Positions 43,493 to 52,402 are shown, counted from the stretch's first letter. The stretch is DNA of 64,000 nt from Fimbriimonadaceae bacterium (GCA_019694835.1 JAIBBE010000040.1:88441-152440), one strand, 5' to 3'. Program-made: numbers and translations. Notes: generated by a model not told the origin, from the letters alone.

Positions 43493-44116
43493 ATGCATTC
43501 TGAATCTGACCTGCACGCGTTTCTTCGCTTCGTCGTCACCGCCAATCACGACGACATCGCGGACCGATTGAAGGTTTCCCCGTCCCTTGCCACAGTGGCA
43601 GTGGCTACGGGCGCAACGAGGCAGGACTCACAAGACCACTTCGTCGCCGAGATTAATCACTATGTGGTCTCGGGGGACACAGCTCTCCACATGGCCGCGG
43701 CTGCATTTCGCCGTCCTATTGCGGAGCTTCTCGTAGCACACGGCGCAGATTGTCGGGCGAGAAACCGACACGGTGCCGAGCCATTGCACTATGCAGCCGA
43801 CACGAATCACTGGGACCCAACCGCGCAAGCTGACACCATCGAGTACCTCGTTTCCGCGGGTGCCGATCCGAATGCGTTCAATCGTTCCGGAGTGGCTCCG
43901 CTGCATAGGGCCGTCCGAACACGCTCGCTGCCCGCGGTCCAGGCCCTGCTCAACGGCGGTGCTGATCCGATCTTGCGCAACGGATCTGGTTCAACCCCTC
44001 TTCAGATCGCCTCACGCCCCACTGGTCGCGGTGGCAGCGGGTCGGCACAGGCGCGGGACCAGCAGGCCAAGATCATTACCCTCCTGGAGGAACGGATTGT
44101 GGCCCGGCTCCGGTGA
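43493..44116 (+). CDS. Ankyrin repeat protein
   Basis: 207 residues. Four ankyrin repeats can be seen: GDTALHMAAAAFRRPIAELL, GAEPLHYAADTNHW with an insertion, GVAPLHRAVRTRSLPAVQALL and GSTPLQIASRP. The N-terminal 60 residues (HAFLRFVVTANHDDIADRL) may be a degenerate first repeat. It is a protein-interaction module, probably cytoplasmic. An upstream in-frame GTG at 43472 is possible. Confidence 0.88.
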   Translation: MHSESDLHAFLRFVVTANHDDIADRLKVSPSLATVAVATGATRQDSQDHFVAEINHYVVSGDTALHMAAAAFRRPIAELLVAHGADCRARNRHGAEPLHYAADTNHWDPTAQADTIEYLVSAGADPNAFNRSGVAPLHRAVRTRSLPAVQALLNGGADPILRNGSGSTPLQIASRPTGRGGSGSAQARDQQAKIITLLEERIVARLR

Positions 44117-44212
44117 ACAACTGCGCGAGATCCTGCATCGACAACGAAAATCTGTTTCCCATATTGCTCCTGAACAGAGTTGACCCGTGACTGTGGCTTG
44201 GCTGGACGAGGA

Positions 44213-44218
44213 TACAAT
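44213..44218 (+). promoter_or_regulatory. Putative -10 box of the AlkD-like gene
   Basis: TACAAT, five of six bases of the TATAAT consensus, ends 6 nt before the ATG at 44225. Confidence 0.6.
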
Positions 44219-44224
44219 TTAGCC

Positions 44225-44896
44225 ATGACCTTCAACGACGTAATGGCCGAACTCAGAGCGAGCCGCAACGAGGCCGTGTTCAAATACAACACGAAACGAG
44301 GAGCCGGTGAAAATCAGTTTGGCGTCACAACGACGAATCTTAGAGCCCTCGCCAAACGAATCAAGGCCAATCCCGAACTCGCAAAAGAGCTGTGGGACAG
44401 CGGAAACATCGATGCCATGCTGCTGGCAACACTGCTGATGAAGCCCAAACAGCTTTCGGTGCAGGAGTTGGACTCGCTGGTCGAATCGGTAACTTTTGAT
44501 CACGTGGCCGACTGGCTGGTCACGAACGTGATTAAGGCTCATCCTGATCGGGAAGGGCAGCGTGAGCGTTGGATGAACTCGGACCATGAATGGACCTCGA
44601 GAATCGGCTGGAGCCTGACGACGGCGCGGGTTGGCAAAAATCCCGAGGGGCTCGACATTCCGGCCATCCTCGACCGAATTGAGTCCGAAATGGGCAGCGC
44701 ACCGGAGTCCAAGCAATGGCCGATGGATTTTTGTCTCATCGAAATCGGAGTCCAATTCCCTGAACTCCGGGAACGCGCCATCGCAATCGGTGAAAAACTG
44801 GGCGTGTTTCGTAACTACCCGGTCTCCAAGGGCTGCGTCTCACCCTTCGCCCCGATTGCAATTCCGGAAATGGTCAAGCGCAAAGAAGGTCGGTGA
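44225..44896 (+). CDS. AlkD-type DNA alkylation repair protein
   Basis: 223 residues made of HEAT-like helical repeats. YNTKRGAGENQFGVTTTNLRALAKRI, LWDSGNIDAMLLATLLM, VTFDHVADWLVTNVI and GWSLTTARVGKNPEGLD match the AlkC/AlkD-like DNA glycosylase superfamily, which excises alkylated bases without base flipping. The C-terminus CVSPFAPIAIPEMVKRK is typical of the family's DUF-type relatives, so catalysis is not certain. Confidence 0.85.
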   Translation: MTFNDVMAELRASRNEAVFKYNTKRGAGENQFGVTTTNLRALAKRIKANPELAKELWDSGNIDAMLLATLLMKPKQLSVQELDSLVESVTFDHVADWLVTNVIKAHPDREGQRERWMNSDHEWTSRIGWSLTTARVGKNPEGLDIPAILDRIESEMGSAPESKQWPMDFCLIEIGVQFPELRERAIAIGEKLGVFRNYPVSKGCVSPFAPIAIPEMVKRKEGR

Positions 44897-44910
44897 GGTA
44901 GAAGGGGTCC

Positions 44911-45309
44911 TTGAAGATTAGGCGTCGTAGCTTCCAACCTGGATTCCGCCTCTCGGTACTCGACGTGGTGGTTCTCCTCCTTGGGAGGGGAGCGTCAGTT
45001 TCGTTGTTTCGCATAGACCAATGGTTCGCCATTGCCGTGGCCTTCGTCGTGCTTCACTTCTTTCTCTTCTGCAATGTCCTCCGAATGTCCCGTCCGCTGG
45101 AGCTTGTCTGGGCCGCATTCTTTGTTGGCATGGTCCTCGTGAAGACTCGCTTGGAAGTCGTTTCTTGGCCATCTGTGTTTGCGGCAGCAATCGTCGCGAC
45201 GCTGACGGTCACCCTCTTGGCGCTGCGCAAGCCTTCGTACCACGGTGTCGGATGGCGGCGGCTGAATCCCAAACTTCCACAGTGGTGGCAGGCCAACCAG
45301 GCGAAATAG
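44911..45309 (+). CDS. Small membrane protein, unknown
   Basis: 132 residues from TTG. Three or four membrane segments (LSVLDVVVLLLGRG; WFAIAVAFVVLHFFLFC; LVWAAFFVGMVLV; VFAAAIVATLTVTLLAL) lie between a basic N-terminus (KIRRRSFQPGFRLS) and a Trp-rich tail (WRRLNPKLPQWW). No family recognised. TAGAAG lies exactly 6 nt before the TTG, which fits the leaderless pattern and supports this start. Confidence 0.7.
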   Translation: MKIRRRSFQPGFRLSVLDVVVLLLGRGASVSLFRIDQWFAIAVAFVVLHFFLFCNVLRMSRPLELVWAAFFVGMVLVKTRLEVVSWPSVFAAAIVATLTVTLLALRKPSYHGVGWRRLNPKLPQWWQANQAK

Positions 45310-45378
45310 AGGACCTCGAAAGAACCTGCTGTAGAATAAAAGCATATCCTTGGGTTTTGAATCGGGATCTTGAATCAC

Positions 45379-47292
45379 ATGAAAACCATCCCATCGGTCG
45401 TCATCTTCATGCTCTGCGGGCTCATCCAACTAACCCAGGCCCAAACGAACGTCTCCGCCGTGCATTCAAATGGCCAAACATTCGTGGTCTGGAGAATGCA
45501 GCTGCCCCTTCCTACGACCTATGAAATCTACCGGTCAACCAGTGCATTTACAGATACCTCGCAGGCGACGCTTGTGGGAAGGATCTTCAGACCCGAATGG
45601 GAAGGCGACGCGCTCGATCAGATCGCGATGCCACTTACGGGCTCAGGAACGACTTGGACGATTCCTAACGGCACGGGCGGAACCGTACAATTGCCGGTTG
45701 ACCGAGGGCTCTTCGTTTATACACCTCATGCGGCTGCAACGGAATATTTCGCCGTGGTCGAAACAGGATCTACGGCGGTAACGGCAAGCAATCGCACGGC
45801 CAGCCCCGTCGTCCAAACCTACACTCCGCTGACCAACCCGGTAACCGCACACCCTCAGATTTCTGGCGTCACACCCGAAGGTTATCTTTACCGTGCCTAC
45901 GCGTATTGGACCGACGGCCGCGACAACATCGATGACGCAAGACCCGACTATCCCATCACAGGCAATGCTGCTAAGAACGGGGCGCCGAATATGTTCGTCG
46001 TTTACTCACCCCTGGCTGGCCCAGGTACCGCTCCTTATCCGATGACGTTCGGTTTTCACGGAGGCGAGGGGAACTTCCATCTATGGCGTCCAGGGCTCTT
46101 TCCCAACATTGGTCTAGCGATAACTTCAGGTCTCTTTGTGGCACCGCATGATACGCTCTTTTATCAATCGGGCGGTTCGGTCGAAGAAGTGACAACCGGC
46201 TGGTTTGGCTACTGGCCCGGCATTGATATGTTCAATGTTGTCGCAAATACGAATCCTCCCGCGAATGCCGTCGTCAGCGACTTCACACAGCGAAAGGTGA
46301 ACTGGATCCGTCAATGGCTGCTGCGTGGCGGAGATATGAACTATAACATCGATCCCACCCGGATTTCGCTTCTCGGTCACAGCATGGGCGGGCGCGGCAT
46401 CTCCATTTTTGCCCGGCGCAACCCAGAGCGCTATTCCGCATGCCACATGTTCACACCTGCATTTCGAGACGTTACACCAACGAATCCCTTTTACGGCGTC
46501 GAAGCTCAGAACCTCGCAACGAATGTACTCGGGCCCGGCGGAGCGGTAATGCACATGACCGATATCTTCGACTGGACGCAGCCTCTTTCCACGACGCAAC
46601 GCGATCTGTGCCTTACGAGGATCTACAGCGGGAAGAATGATCCGATTATCGGTTGGACTTCGCCGATTGTCAATGAGTTAACCGAGGCAAACAACTCGGC
46701 CATGGGCTTTCACCTCTATTGGGATTCTCGCGTCCATGGGATCGCCGCATGGAGCCAATTGCCCTATCTCGCCGAATGGAGCGTTCCGTCTCGGACAGAA
46801 CGGGGATCGGCGAGCTACGCACAGCGCTACCGCAGCAACCAATCCTTCCCAGGATTCTACAACGATGATCAGAACATCACCGCCGCTGGAAGACAACCTG
46901 ATCCTGGGAATGGGACACCCACGAACGGCGACACGTGGGGCACGTGGAGCGGGTATTACGACTGGGATTCAGCTTCCATCGTCGATTCTCAAAAGAAGTG
47001 GGCGTGCACGCTATGGCTGATCGGTAATTCTTTAACGACCGTCGACAACTGTCCAGCCTTGGCCGCGCGGGCTTCTATTGCGGTTCGGAAGCCCCAGATG
47101 TTCAAACTTCCCGCGATCTATCCGTTCCGTTGGATGTTAAAGCGAGCCGATACGGGAGCGATTCTGTCAAATGGAGTCGGATTCACAGATTCGAGCGGCG
47201 TGGTCAAGGTGCAGAACCTCCTGATCGCGCGAGAGGATGTGTTCAAGAGTCGGCTGGAGATTGATCGGCTACCGATCGTCAAGGTGCCGTAA
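45379..47292 (+). CDS. Secreted alpha/beta-hydrolase esterase-like protein
   Basis: 637 residues. A signal peptide (VVIFMLCGLIQLTQAQ) is followed by a beta-rich region of about 170 residues (a fibronectin-like start: YEIYRSTSAFTDTSQATLVG) and an alpha/beta-hydrolase domain. The nucleophile elbow is ISLLGHSMGGRGISIF, with candidate acid in SGKNDPIIGW and His in DSRVHGIAAW. The last 75 residues form a small domain. The substrate is unknown; the overall form resembles secreted PHB- or feruloyl-esterase-type enzymes. A TTG at 45370 is an alternative start. The gene is less GC-rich than its neighbours. Confidence 0.8.
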   Translation: MKTIPSVVIFMLCGLIQLTQAQTNVSAVHSNGQTFVVWRMQLPLPTTYEIYRSTSAFTDTSQATLVGRIFRPEWEGDALDQIAMPLTGSGTTWTIPNGTGGTVQLPVDRGLFVYTPHAAATEYFAVVETGSTAVTASNRTASPVVQTYTPLTNPVTAHPQISGVTPEGYLYRAYAYWTDGRDNIDDARPDYPITGNAAKNGAPNMFVVYSPLAGPGTAPYPMTFGFHGGEGNFHLWRPGLFPNIGLAITSGLFVAPHDTLFYQSGGSVEEVTTGWFGYWPGIDMFNVVANTNPPANAVVSDFTQRKVNWIRQWLLRGGDMNYNIDPTRISLLGHSMGGRGISIFARRNPERYSACHMFTPAFRDVTPTNPFYGVEAQNLATNVLGPGGAVMHMTDIFDWTQPLSTTQRDLCLTRIYSGKNDPIIGWTSPIVNELTEANNSAMGFHLYWDSRVHGIAAWSQLPYLAEWSVPSRTERGSASYAQRYRSNQSFPGFYNDDQNITAAGRQPDPGNGTPTNGDTWGTWSGYYDWDSASIVDSQKKWACTLWLIGNSLTTVDNCPALAARASIAVRKPQMFKLPAIYPFRWMLKRADTGAILSNGVGFTDSSGVVKVQNLLIAREDVFKSRLEIDRLPIVKVP

Positions 47293-47301
47293 AAATGAGC
47301 A

Positions 47302-48309
47302 CTAGAACTGAATAACTTCTATCCCCGAATCAGCAGCTACCGCGAATCTCACTCCTTTATGATCGCAAGCTGTCACTGGTTGCTTTCCCAAATGGTGGAT
47401 GATGCTGCTGGTTTGGATCCCTGACGATATGTCCGGCCACCTGTAGATGATGCGACCGGTAGTGACATCGAAGACCCTCGGCGTCTGAAAAAAGCCAACC
47501 ACTAGTCCGTCGCCAAGCCAAAGCATGTTGCCGACCGTTTCCTCGGCTCTTGTAACGGACTCGAAGGCGTTGGTCCTCAGATTGAACACGCCAAGACTTC
47601 CCGGACGGAACGAGGGGTTGTCGACGTAACTGTAGTCATCCTCATCCGGTTCAGAGCTGACTACAATCCGGTCTTCATCAACAAACACCGCACTGCTCAA
47701 GGGCCAACGACCCATGTCGTCGGGCGGACCGATTGCGTCGAGCGTGCGGCTGTCGGCGAGGGCGTCGTCAATGGACCATGTGGAGACCGAATCCTCGGGA
47801 TGCCAGATCCAACCCGCGCTGAGGAGCCTTGTGCCGCCCGGACTGACGGCTAAGCGAGAGTGAAAGAAGTCGGCGGGCTTACGGTCAACTGACCGGGTGA
47901 GTCGTTCTCCCGTGAGTGCATCTTCGATCTCTATTTGGTTGTATTCCTCGGGACAATGGGCGATCAGCGTTCGCCCGTTTCGGTGCTCAAAGAGCACGAC
48001 TGGATATTCAAAAGCATCGGCGTGATAGAAACTACGATTCAGCTCTCGGCTAGGCTTTCCGTGGGATATGACCAGCCCCTTCGTTCCGAGTCGTTCGTAA
48101 ACAACGGCGCAACTTCCTGAGGGAGACTGCACGGCCGCATCGAACCGATAGGCCCACCGCACTTGCGGATCGAACACCCTACCGTCGAGGCCGATCACGA
48201 GTCCTCCGCCAACCCAGTCAATTAAATCATCGCCAAGCCAGCATAGGGATCTAACTGGGTTCTGCAATGGGATAAGTGTTCGGTCGTGTTTCATTGGTTT
48301 GACAACCAA
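47302..48309 (-). CDS. Beta-propeller-like protein, unknown
   Basis: 335 residues without a signal peptide. Repeated motifs of the WD/PQQ-propeller kind are visible: LCWLGDDLIDWVGGGLVIGLDG, LFEHRNGRTLIAHCPEE, LAVSPGGTRLLSAGWIWHP, MLWLGDGLVVGFFQTPRVFDVTTGRIIYRWP. No enzyme motif. The start is a TTG at 48309 with TAGGCT 5 nt upstream, or an ATG at 48294. The gene is convergent with the esterase. Confidence 0.72.
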   Translation of the reverse strand: MVVKPMKHDRTLIPLQNPVRSLCWLGDDLIDWVGGGLVIGLDGRVFDPQVRWAYRFDAAVQSPSGSCAVVYERLGTKGLVISHGKPSRELNRSFYHADAFEYPVVLFEHRNGRTLIAHCPEEYNQIEIEDALTGERLTRSVDRKPADFFHSRLAVSPGGTRLLSAGWIWHPEDSVSTWSIDDALADSRTLDAIGPPDDMGRWPLSSAVFVDEDRIVVSSEPDEDDYSYVDNPSFRPGSLGVFNLRTNAFESVTRAEETVGNMLWLGDGLVVGFFQTPRVFDVTTGRIIYRWPDISSGIQTSSIIHHLGKQPVTACDHKGVRFAVAADSGIEVIQF

Positions 48310-48414
48310 GCTGAAGCCTACCTATGATGGGTCCGGGATCGGCACTGGTGGGGCCGCGCATTCCTGTTGCGCGAGGCGTCAACAAGCATTAAACCCAGCC
48401 GGTCGAAGGCTATG

Positions 48415-48798
48415 CTATGCCTTCGACTTAGTCTTCGATGCCTTCTTGGCAAGGTTTGCCTCAACGCGCGCCCTGATGATCCGTCGCACCAGCGGCTCGG
48501 GGATAGGCGAGTCGGGCGAAAACTGGATCGTTCCCTTCGACGTCTTGAACCCGATCAGTTCATCGGCAAAGTCCTGAGCCGTGCCACCCGGAAAGAATGA
48601 GCAGTGGTTCTTGAAGGCGGCGAATCCGAGGAGGTAGCCGTTCTGCTTGTATCCCGGCATCCCATAGCTGATGCACTCCTCGGCGTCGGGCGCCTCCTCG
48701 CGCACGATAGCCCGAAGCCGCTCCAGCGCTGCCCGTCCCTCTGCCCAGTCCACTTGGGCAAGGTACTCGTCGACTGCTTTCGCCTTGATCTGCATCAT
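48415..48798 (-). CDS. DUF1801 (YdhG-like) protein
   Basis: 127 residues. VDEYLAQVDWAEGRAALERLRAIV, EECISYGMPGYKQNGYLLGFAAFKNHCSFFPGG and KGTIQFSPDSPIPEPLVRRIIRARVEAN are the DUF1801 pattern, related to B. subtilis YdhG and called iron chaperone-like in some annotations. TGGAG lies 5-8 nt before the two adjacent ATG codons. A truncated second copy of its first 22 codons lies at 49740-49823. Confidence 0.9.
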   Translation of the reverse strand: MMQIKAKAVDEYLAQVDWAEGRAALERLRAIVREEAPDAEECISYGMPGYKQNGYLLGFAAFKNHCSFFPGGTAQDFADELIGFKTSKGTIQFSPDSPIPEPLVRRIIRARVEANLAKKASKTKSKA

Positions 48799-48939
48799 TG
48801 AGACTCCAGAGAGAAGTATGCCATCTCGCCTCCATCGAGGCAATTTGGCCGGGCCGCAACAGTTCTCCTGACGGCCGACACCATTCATCGGATGAGCGCA
48901 AAATGAGCGCTCCGAATTCAAGAAAGGAGATAGTTTCAC

Positions 48940-49686
48940 ATGTTTCTTAATGGTTATCGATCGTATCTTGTTGCCCTCGGCTTTTTCACCGCACTAAGCT
49001 CGAATGCCCAAATGGCCTCCGACGAGAGGCTGCTTGAAGTGGTCAAGGATGTCCAAGGTCAGCACAGCATGGTACTTGGGAGATACTTCGGCAGTGATTC
49101 CAATACGGTACTGAACTTCAACATGGTTGCCGATCCCACGTCGAATGCATTTGGATTTCAATCCGCGCCGGGTCAGACATACCAAGGGCTTGCGTTTAGC
49201 ATGACCTGTGCCGGTCAATTCGACGCAGCATCCGATCAGTGGAACTGGAGCAGCACATCCACCTTGGGTGCCGACATGTGGACCCAGGACGGCAGCAGTT
49301 TCTTTGACCCGGTTGGCCCCGACAACTTGCACACCAACTCGATCGCCAACATGGCGGGAAAGCCCAAGCCAGACGAGCACAGCGGAACGGTTTGGAATGG
49401 CCCTTTCAGCACGACCTGGACCTATCACACCCGGGACGGCGTCATCATCGGCAGCAGTATCTCATTCGACTTTCGAATCAGATTGTCGCAGGGGCGTTTT
49501 GATTGGCGTCACAACACTCCTCTCGTCGACGTCGATCATACGTTCGGAACACTGGCGAACGGTACCTGGGACTCAACGACTGGTGCGGGCAACTTCAACA
49601 TGCAGGTCGTCCCGGAACCGGCATCCATGGCCTGCCTCGGCCTCGGCGCACTAGCGATGATACGCCGATGTCGACGCCGGAAGTAG
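48940..49686 (+). CDS. PEP-CTERM sorting domain protein
   Basis: 248 residues. A signal peptide (SYLVALGFFTALSSNAQ) leads into a Ser/Thr/Asn-rich exported domain, and the protein ends with VPEPASMACLGLGALAMI followed by RRCRRRK. That is a PEP-CTERM signal: PEP motif, membrane helix, basic tail. Exosortase cleaves it and the protein is sent to the cell surface or extracellular matrix. No exosortase is in the window. AAAGGAGA precedes the ATG. Confidence 0.9.
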   Translation: MFLNGYRSYLVALGFFTALSSNAQMASDERLLEVVKDVQGQHSMVLGRYFGSDSNTVLNFNMVADPTSNAFGFQSAPGQTYQGLAFSMTCAGQFDAASDQWNWSSTSTLGADMWTQDGSSFFDPVGPDNLHTNSIANMAGKPKPDEHSGTVWNGPFSTTWTYHTRDGVIIGSSISFDFRIRLSQGRFDWRHNTPLVDVDHTFGTLANGTWDSTTGAGNFNMQVVPEPASMACLGLGALAMIRRCRRRK

Positions 49687-49711
49687 GGCTCGCCAGCGAA
49701 AAGGGGTGCGC

Positions 49712-49739
49712 GTTGGCTTGACCATTTGGTCAAGCCAAC
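49712..49739. terminator. Perfect 13-bp hairpin after the PEP-CTERM gene
   Basis: GTTGGCTTGACCA and TGGTCAAGCCAAC with TT between. No U-run follows. It lies between the PEP-CTERM gene and the DUF1801 fragment, almost touching the latter. Confidence 0.6.
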
Positions 49740-49823
49740 ATTGCGCTTGGCAACCATTGCCCTTCCCTCCGCCCAGTCAACCTGGGCAAGGTACTCGTCC
49801 ACCGAACTTGCCTTTGCTTGCAT
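49740..49823 (-). pseudogene. Truncated DUF1801 gene fragment
   Basis: From an ATG at 49823 it reads MQAKASSVDEYLAQVDWAEG, nearly identical to the N-terminus of the intact DUF1801 protein 1 kb away, then loses similarity about residue 22 where the hairpin begins. The two copies lie on either side of the PEP-CTERM gene in the same orientation. Confidence 0.8.
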
Positions 49824-49875
49824 CGCTAACCCGCCGAGAGTTTGGCTCAGTCCGGCGTAATCGTGGGCCGACGGG

Positions 49876-49881
49876 TACTCT
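49876..49881 (+). promoter_or_regulatory. Putative -10 box of a leaderless GTG-start gene
   Basis: TACTCT ends exactly 6 nt before the GTG at 49888. This spacing is what selects the GTG over an ATG 13 codons later. Confidence 0.55.
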
Positions 49882-49887
49882 TTCGAT

Positions 49888-50169
49888 GTGGCACAGAGAG
49901 CGAGGATCGGAAGTGCGGCGAACAGTATGACGGGCCGCTTCTATGAAGATGCTCTTCGAGAGGCGGGCATTCCAGTGGTAGCCGAGATGGGTATGGTCGG
50001 GGAAGGCCTAGACTTCTCGCAGCCCGCTGACATTTGGTGCCTTGATCCGTCCGTCTTGCTTAGTCAGGACAACATCGCCTTCATCAAGGAACTCATGGGT
50101 AACGACACGTCTGATGAGTTGCTAGAAGCTGCGAGGCAGAAGGGCGAAAGCGCAGCCCGGGACAGCTAA
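49888..50169 (+). CDS. Small DUF2007-like protein
   Basis: 93 residues. Its first half, with FYEDALREAGIPVVAEMGMVGEG, resembles the DUF2007/'putative signal-transducing' domain in which a helix ending in L-x-x-A-G-I-P is followed by a strand. An acidic middle (DFSQPADIWCLDPSVLLSQD) and a C-terminal helix follow. The family call is tentative. It could begin at the ATG at 49927 instead. Confidence 0.65.
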   Translation: MAQRARIGSAANSMTGRFYEDALREAGIPVVAEMGMVGEGLDFSQPADIWCLDPSVLLSQDNIAFIKELMGNDTSDELLEAARQKGESAARDS

Positions 50170-50250
50170 GACCTCGCCTGAGGTGAAGGGCGGCCGCCGA
50201 CAACCGTTATGTGCTTGGTTCCCGGTGGAGTTGGGTAGGCTCTCCTTGCC

Positions 50251-50949
50251 ATGACGCATTACTCACCTAAGTTCACTCGTCGACGGTTCTTGGAGACGAT
50301 TTCCGCTGGGATTGTGAGTACGCCCTTGTTGGCTCTCTTCAAGGAGGAGCACCTGCGATGGGTTGAGTCGGGCGACTATGCCGACGACCTTACGCGCACT
50401 CCCGCGCTTGAAGAGGGACCCTACTACCCGGACAAGCTGCCACTCGACTGCGACAATGACCTTCTCATCATTGGCAAAGGGGAGCAAGCACTGGGTGAAG
50501 TCACCCACTTGTCTGGTCGAGTCCTCGGCACCGATGGGAAGCCGATGAAGGGGGTTACAGTCGAGATCTGGCAGGTAGATCAACATGGTGCCTACATCCA
50601 CTCCAAGAGTATCAACGGCAGTAAGCGCGATCGCTTGTTCCAGGGCTTCGGCCAGTTTGAAACGGACAAAAACGGTGCTTACAAGTTTCGCACGATCAAA
50701 CCAGTGCCCTACTTATTCCGGGCCCCGCATGTCCACTATAAGATTAAGAAAGGTGATCGTGAACTCCTGACAACTCAGTGTATCGTTGCCGATTATCCTC
50801 AGCTAGACCGCGATATTGTCTTGCGCACAGTCAAAGACCCTAAGTTACGTGAACTCGTTTTGGCCAAATTCGTGCCCAAGAAAGGTTCGAGGACTGGCGA
50901 ACTCCAAGCGATTTTCGACATCGTTCTCGGCCTTACACCCCAGGCCTAA
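50251..50949 (+). CDS. Intradiol ring-cleavage dioxygenase, Tat-exported
   Basis: 232 residues. The N-terminus KFTRRRFLETISAGIVSTP is a twin-arginine signal. The catalytic domain has VTVEIWQVDQHGAYIHS, KFRTIKPVPYLFR and APHVHYKI, giving the Tyr, Tyr, His, His set that binds Fe(III) in protocatechuate 3,4-dioxygenases. Intradiol enzymes insert O2 between the two hydroxyls of a catechol. An exported member suggests action on plant or humic phenolics outside the cytoplasm; no beta-ketoadipate genes are near it. Confidence 0.92.
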   Translation: MTHYSPKFTRRRFLETISAGIVSTPLLALFKEEHLRWVESGDYADDLTRTPALEEGPYYPDKLPLDCDNDLLIIGKGEQALGEVTHLSGRVLGTDGKPMKGVTVEIWQVDQHGAYIHSKSINGSKRDRLFQGFGQFETDKNGAYKFRTIKPVPYLFRAPHVHYKIKKGDRELLTTQCIVADYPQLDRDIVLRTVKDPKLRELVLAKFVPKKGSRTGELQAIFDIVLGLTPQA

Positions 50950-50975
50950 TGGTTCTAATGCTCTGAGGCCGTAGG

Positions 50976-50981
50976 TAGACT
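50976..50981 (+). promoter_or_regulatory. Putative -10 box of the PaiB-like gene
   Basis: TAGACT ends 6 nt before the ATG at 50988. Confidence 0.55.
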
Positions 50982-50987
50982 CGATTG

Positions 50988-51617
50988 ATGTACCCGATGC
51001 CGGAGTTCCGGGAAACGGATCCTGCGCAAATCGTCGAGTTCATCAGAAAGTACCCCTTCGGCATGCTGACGGCGGTCGGGGAAGATGGCTCGCCGGTGGC
51101 CACCCACGTCCCTCTGCTGGTGAACTTCGATGGTTCGGATCTCAAACTCCGCGGCCACGTCATGCGCAATACGCCCTATTGGAGGGCGTTCAGGCGAGCG
51201 TCGTCGGACGTCCTGGTCGCTTTCACCGGCCCGGACGCGCCGATCTTGGCAAGCTGGAACGCAGACCTTCGCTTCGGAGGAACGTGGAACTACATGGCGG
51301 TTCATGTTCGGGGTGCCCTCACCTTCCTGCCCGAAGACGACCTCGTCGGCATTTTGAGAGATCTCAAGGACCTCCATGAAGTTGATCCCGCCGCCAAGTT
51401 CGACCTCCTGCCACCCGACTACGTGCCCTCGCTGATTCGGGCCATCGAAGGCTTTGAAATCGAAGTCACCTCGATGGAAGCCGTATTCAAGCTGAGCCAG
51501 AACCGGAGCCGGGAGGACTTTGAGTCGACGATCAAAGGGCTTCATCAGCGAGGCGGTGAATCCGCGCTGGTCGCAGAAGAGATGGTGATGCGTCGGAGCC
51601 GGTTCTTTGGAACCTAG
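50988..51617 (+). CDS. PaiB family FMN-binding protein
   Basis: 209 residues. FRETDPAQIVEFIRKYPFGMLTA, VATHVPLLVN, GHVMRNTPYWRAF and TWNYMAVHVRGAL are the PaiB/FMN-binding split-barrel pattern. In Bacillus PaiB is annotated as a negative regulator of sporulation and degradative enzymes; most members are flavin-binding proteins of unclear role. Confidence 0.92.
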   Translation: MYPMPEFRETDPAQIVEFIRKYPFGMLTAVGEDGSPVATHVPLLVNFDGSDLKLRGHVMRNTPYWRAFRRASSDVLVAFTGPDAPILASWNADLRFGGTWNYMAVHVRGALTFLPEDDLVGILRDLKDLHEVDPAAKFDLLPPDYVPSLIRAIEGFEIEVTSMEAVFKLSQNRSREDFESTIKGLHQRGGESALVAEEMVMRRSRFFGT

Positions 51618-51732
51618 GCTAACCTTGTCTCAGACGTTGGAGCGATTGGCTGCCCAAAGACACCTGTCTTCCGATATGAGACTCGGGGCTCAGCGCAATT
51701 GCGACCCCGAGTGAGGACTCGTCGAAAGGAGC

Positions 51733-52224
51733 ATGAAACGCTCCTTCACTCTCGTCACTTTCGCTCTCATGACCCTGGCGGCTCACGCCGAACTTGGCTC
51801 GATCGATCGCGTCACGATCCTTCAAGGCAAGCGAACGAGCAATGTCGGCAGTCCGGAGGGTTGCCTGCGGTCGGTCGACAATATCCTGTTGGGAATCCGC
51901 TCAAACCCAGCGAACATCTCCTTCATCATCCAAGGCCACATCCAGATGGCGCCGCGCCGAGTCCGTGAGCTGAAAATCGGCTTGTATGGCAAGCGAACCG
52001 GCCGCGCGCCATTCGATATCGCCATCTTCAATTACCGCTCGAACCAGTGGGTCTCGATGGGCACGCTCACGTTGCCCGAGAACCGCCTTGGTGGGCATGT
52101 GGCAATTGCAACCGGAATTCTCAGGGACTACTTTAGCCCACTGCACCAGTACAGCGTCCGGATCAGTGGCTTCGGAGTGAATACGATAAGCCTCGATCGG
52201 TTTGGCTGTTACGCTACTCCTTAA
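51733..52224 (+). CDS. Small secreted protein, unknown
   Basis: 163 residues. A signal peptide (SFTLVTFALMTLAAHA) is followed by a beta-rich domain (ISFIIQGHIQMAPRRVRELKIGLYG; FDIAIFNYRSNQWVSMG). The C-terminal 55 residues, LPENRLGGHVAIATGILRDY to the end, are repeated as a truncated copy at 54438-54608. No family recognised. GAAAGGAGC sits directly in front of the ATG, closer than usual. Confidence 0.78.
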   Translation: MKRSFTLVTFALMTLAAHAELGSIDRVTILQGKRTSNVGSPEGCLRSVDNILLGIRSNPANISFIIQGHIQMAPRRVRELKIGLYGKRTGRAPFDIAIFNYRSNQWVSMGTLTLPENRLGGHVAIATGILRDYFSPLHQYSVRISGFGVNTISLDRFGCYATP

Positions 52225-52239
52225 TCGTCCCCTTTGATC

Positions 52240-52275
52240 ATCGCGGCGTCCAAGGCGAGGCCCGTTCGCCGCGAT
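52240..52275. other. Hairpin in an intergenic gap
   Basis: ATCGCGGCG pairs with CGCCGCGAT across an 18-nt loop. It lies between the convergent secreted-protein and hydrolase genes and may slow transcription from both sides. No U-run. Confidence 0.4.
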
Positions 52276-52402
52276 ACTGCACCCAACCGTTTGTTATCTG
52301 CTTCCTAGCGTTATTGTGGCTTTGGTTGAGCTACCGGCTGGCGAGAACTCGTCGCGCTGGTAGAGCACCCCGGCCATCGCCTCCAGTCAATCCAGCTTTC
52401 GA

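Noticed and set aside
48940..49686. Exosortase or other PEP-CTERM machinery close by
   Set aside because: None of the neighbouring proteins has the exosortase membrane topology or its Cys/Arg/His motifs.
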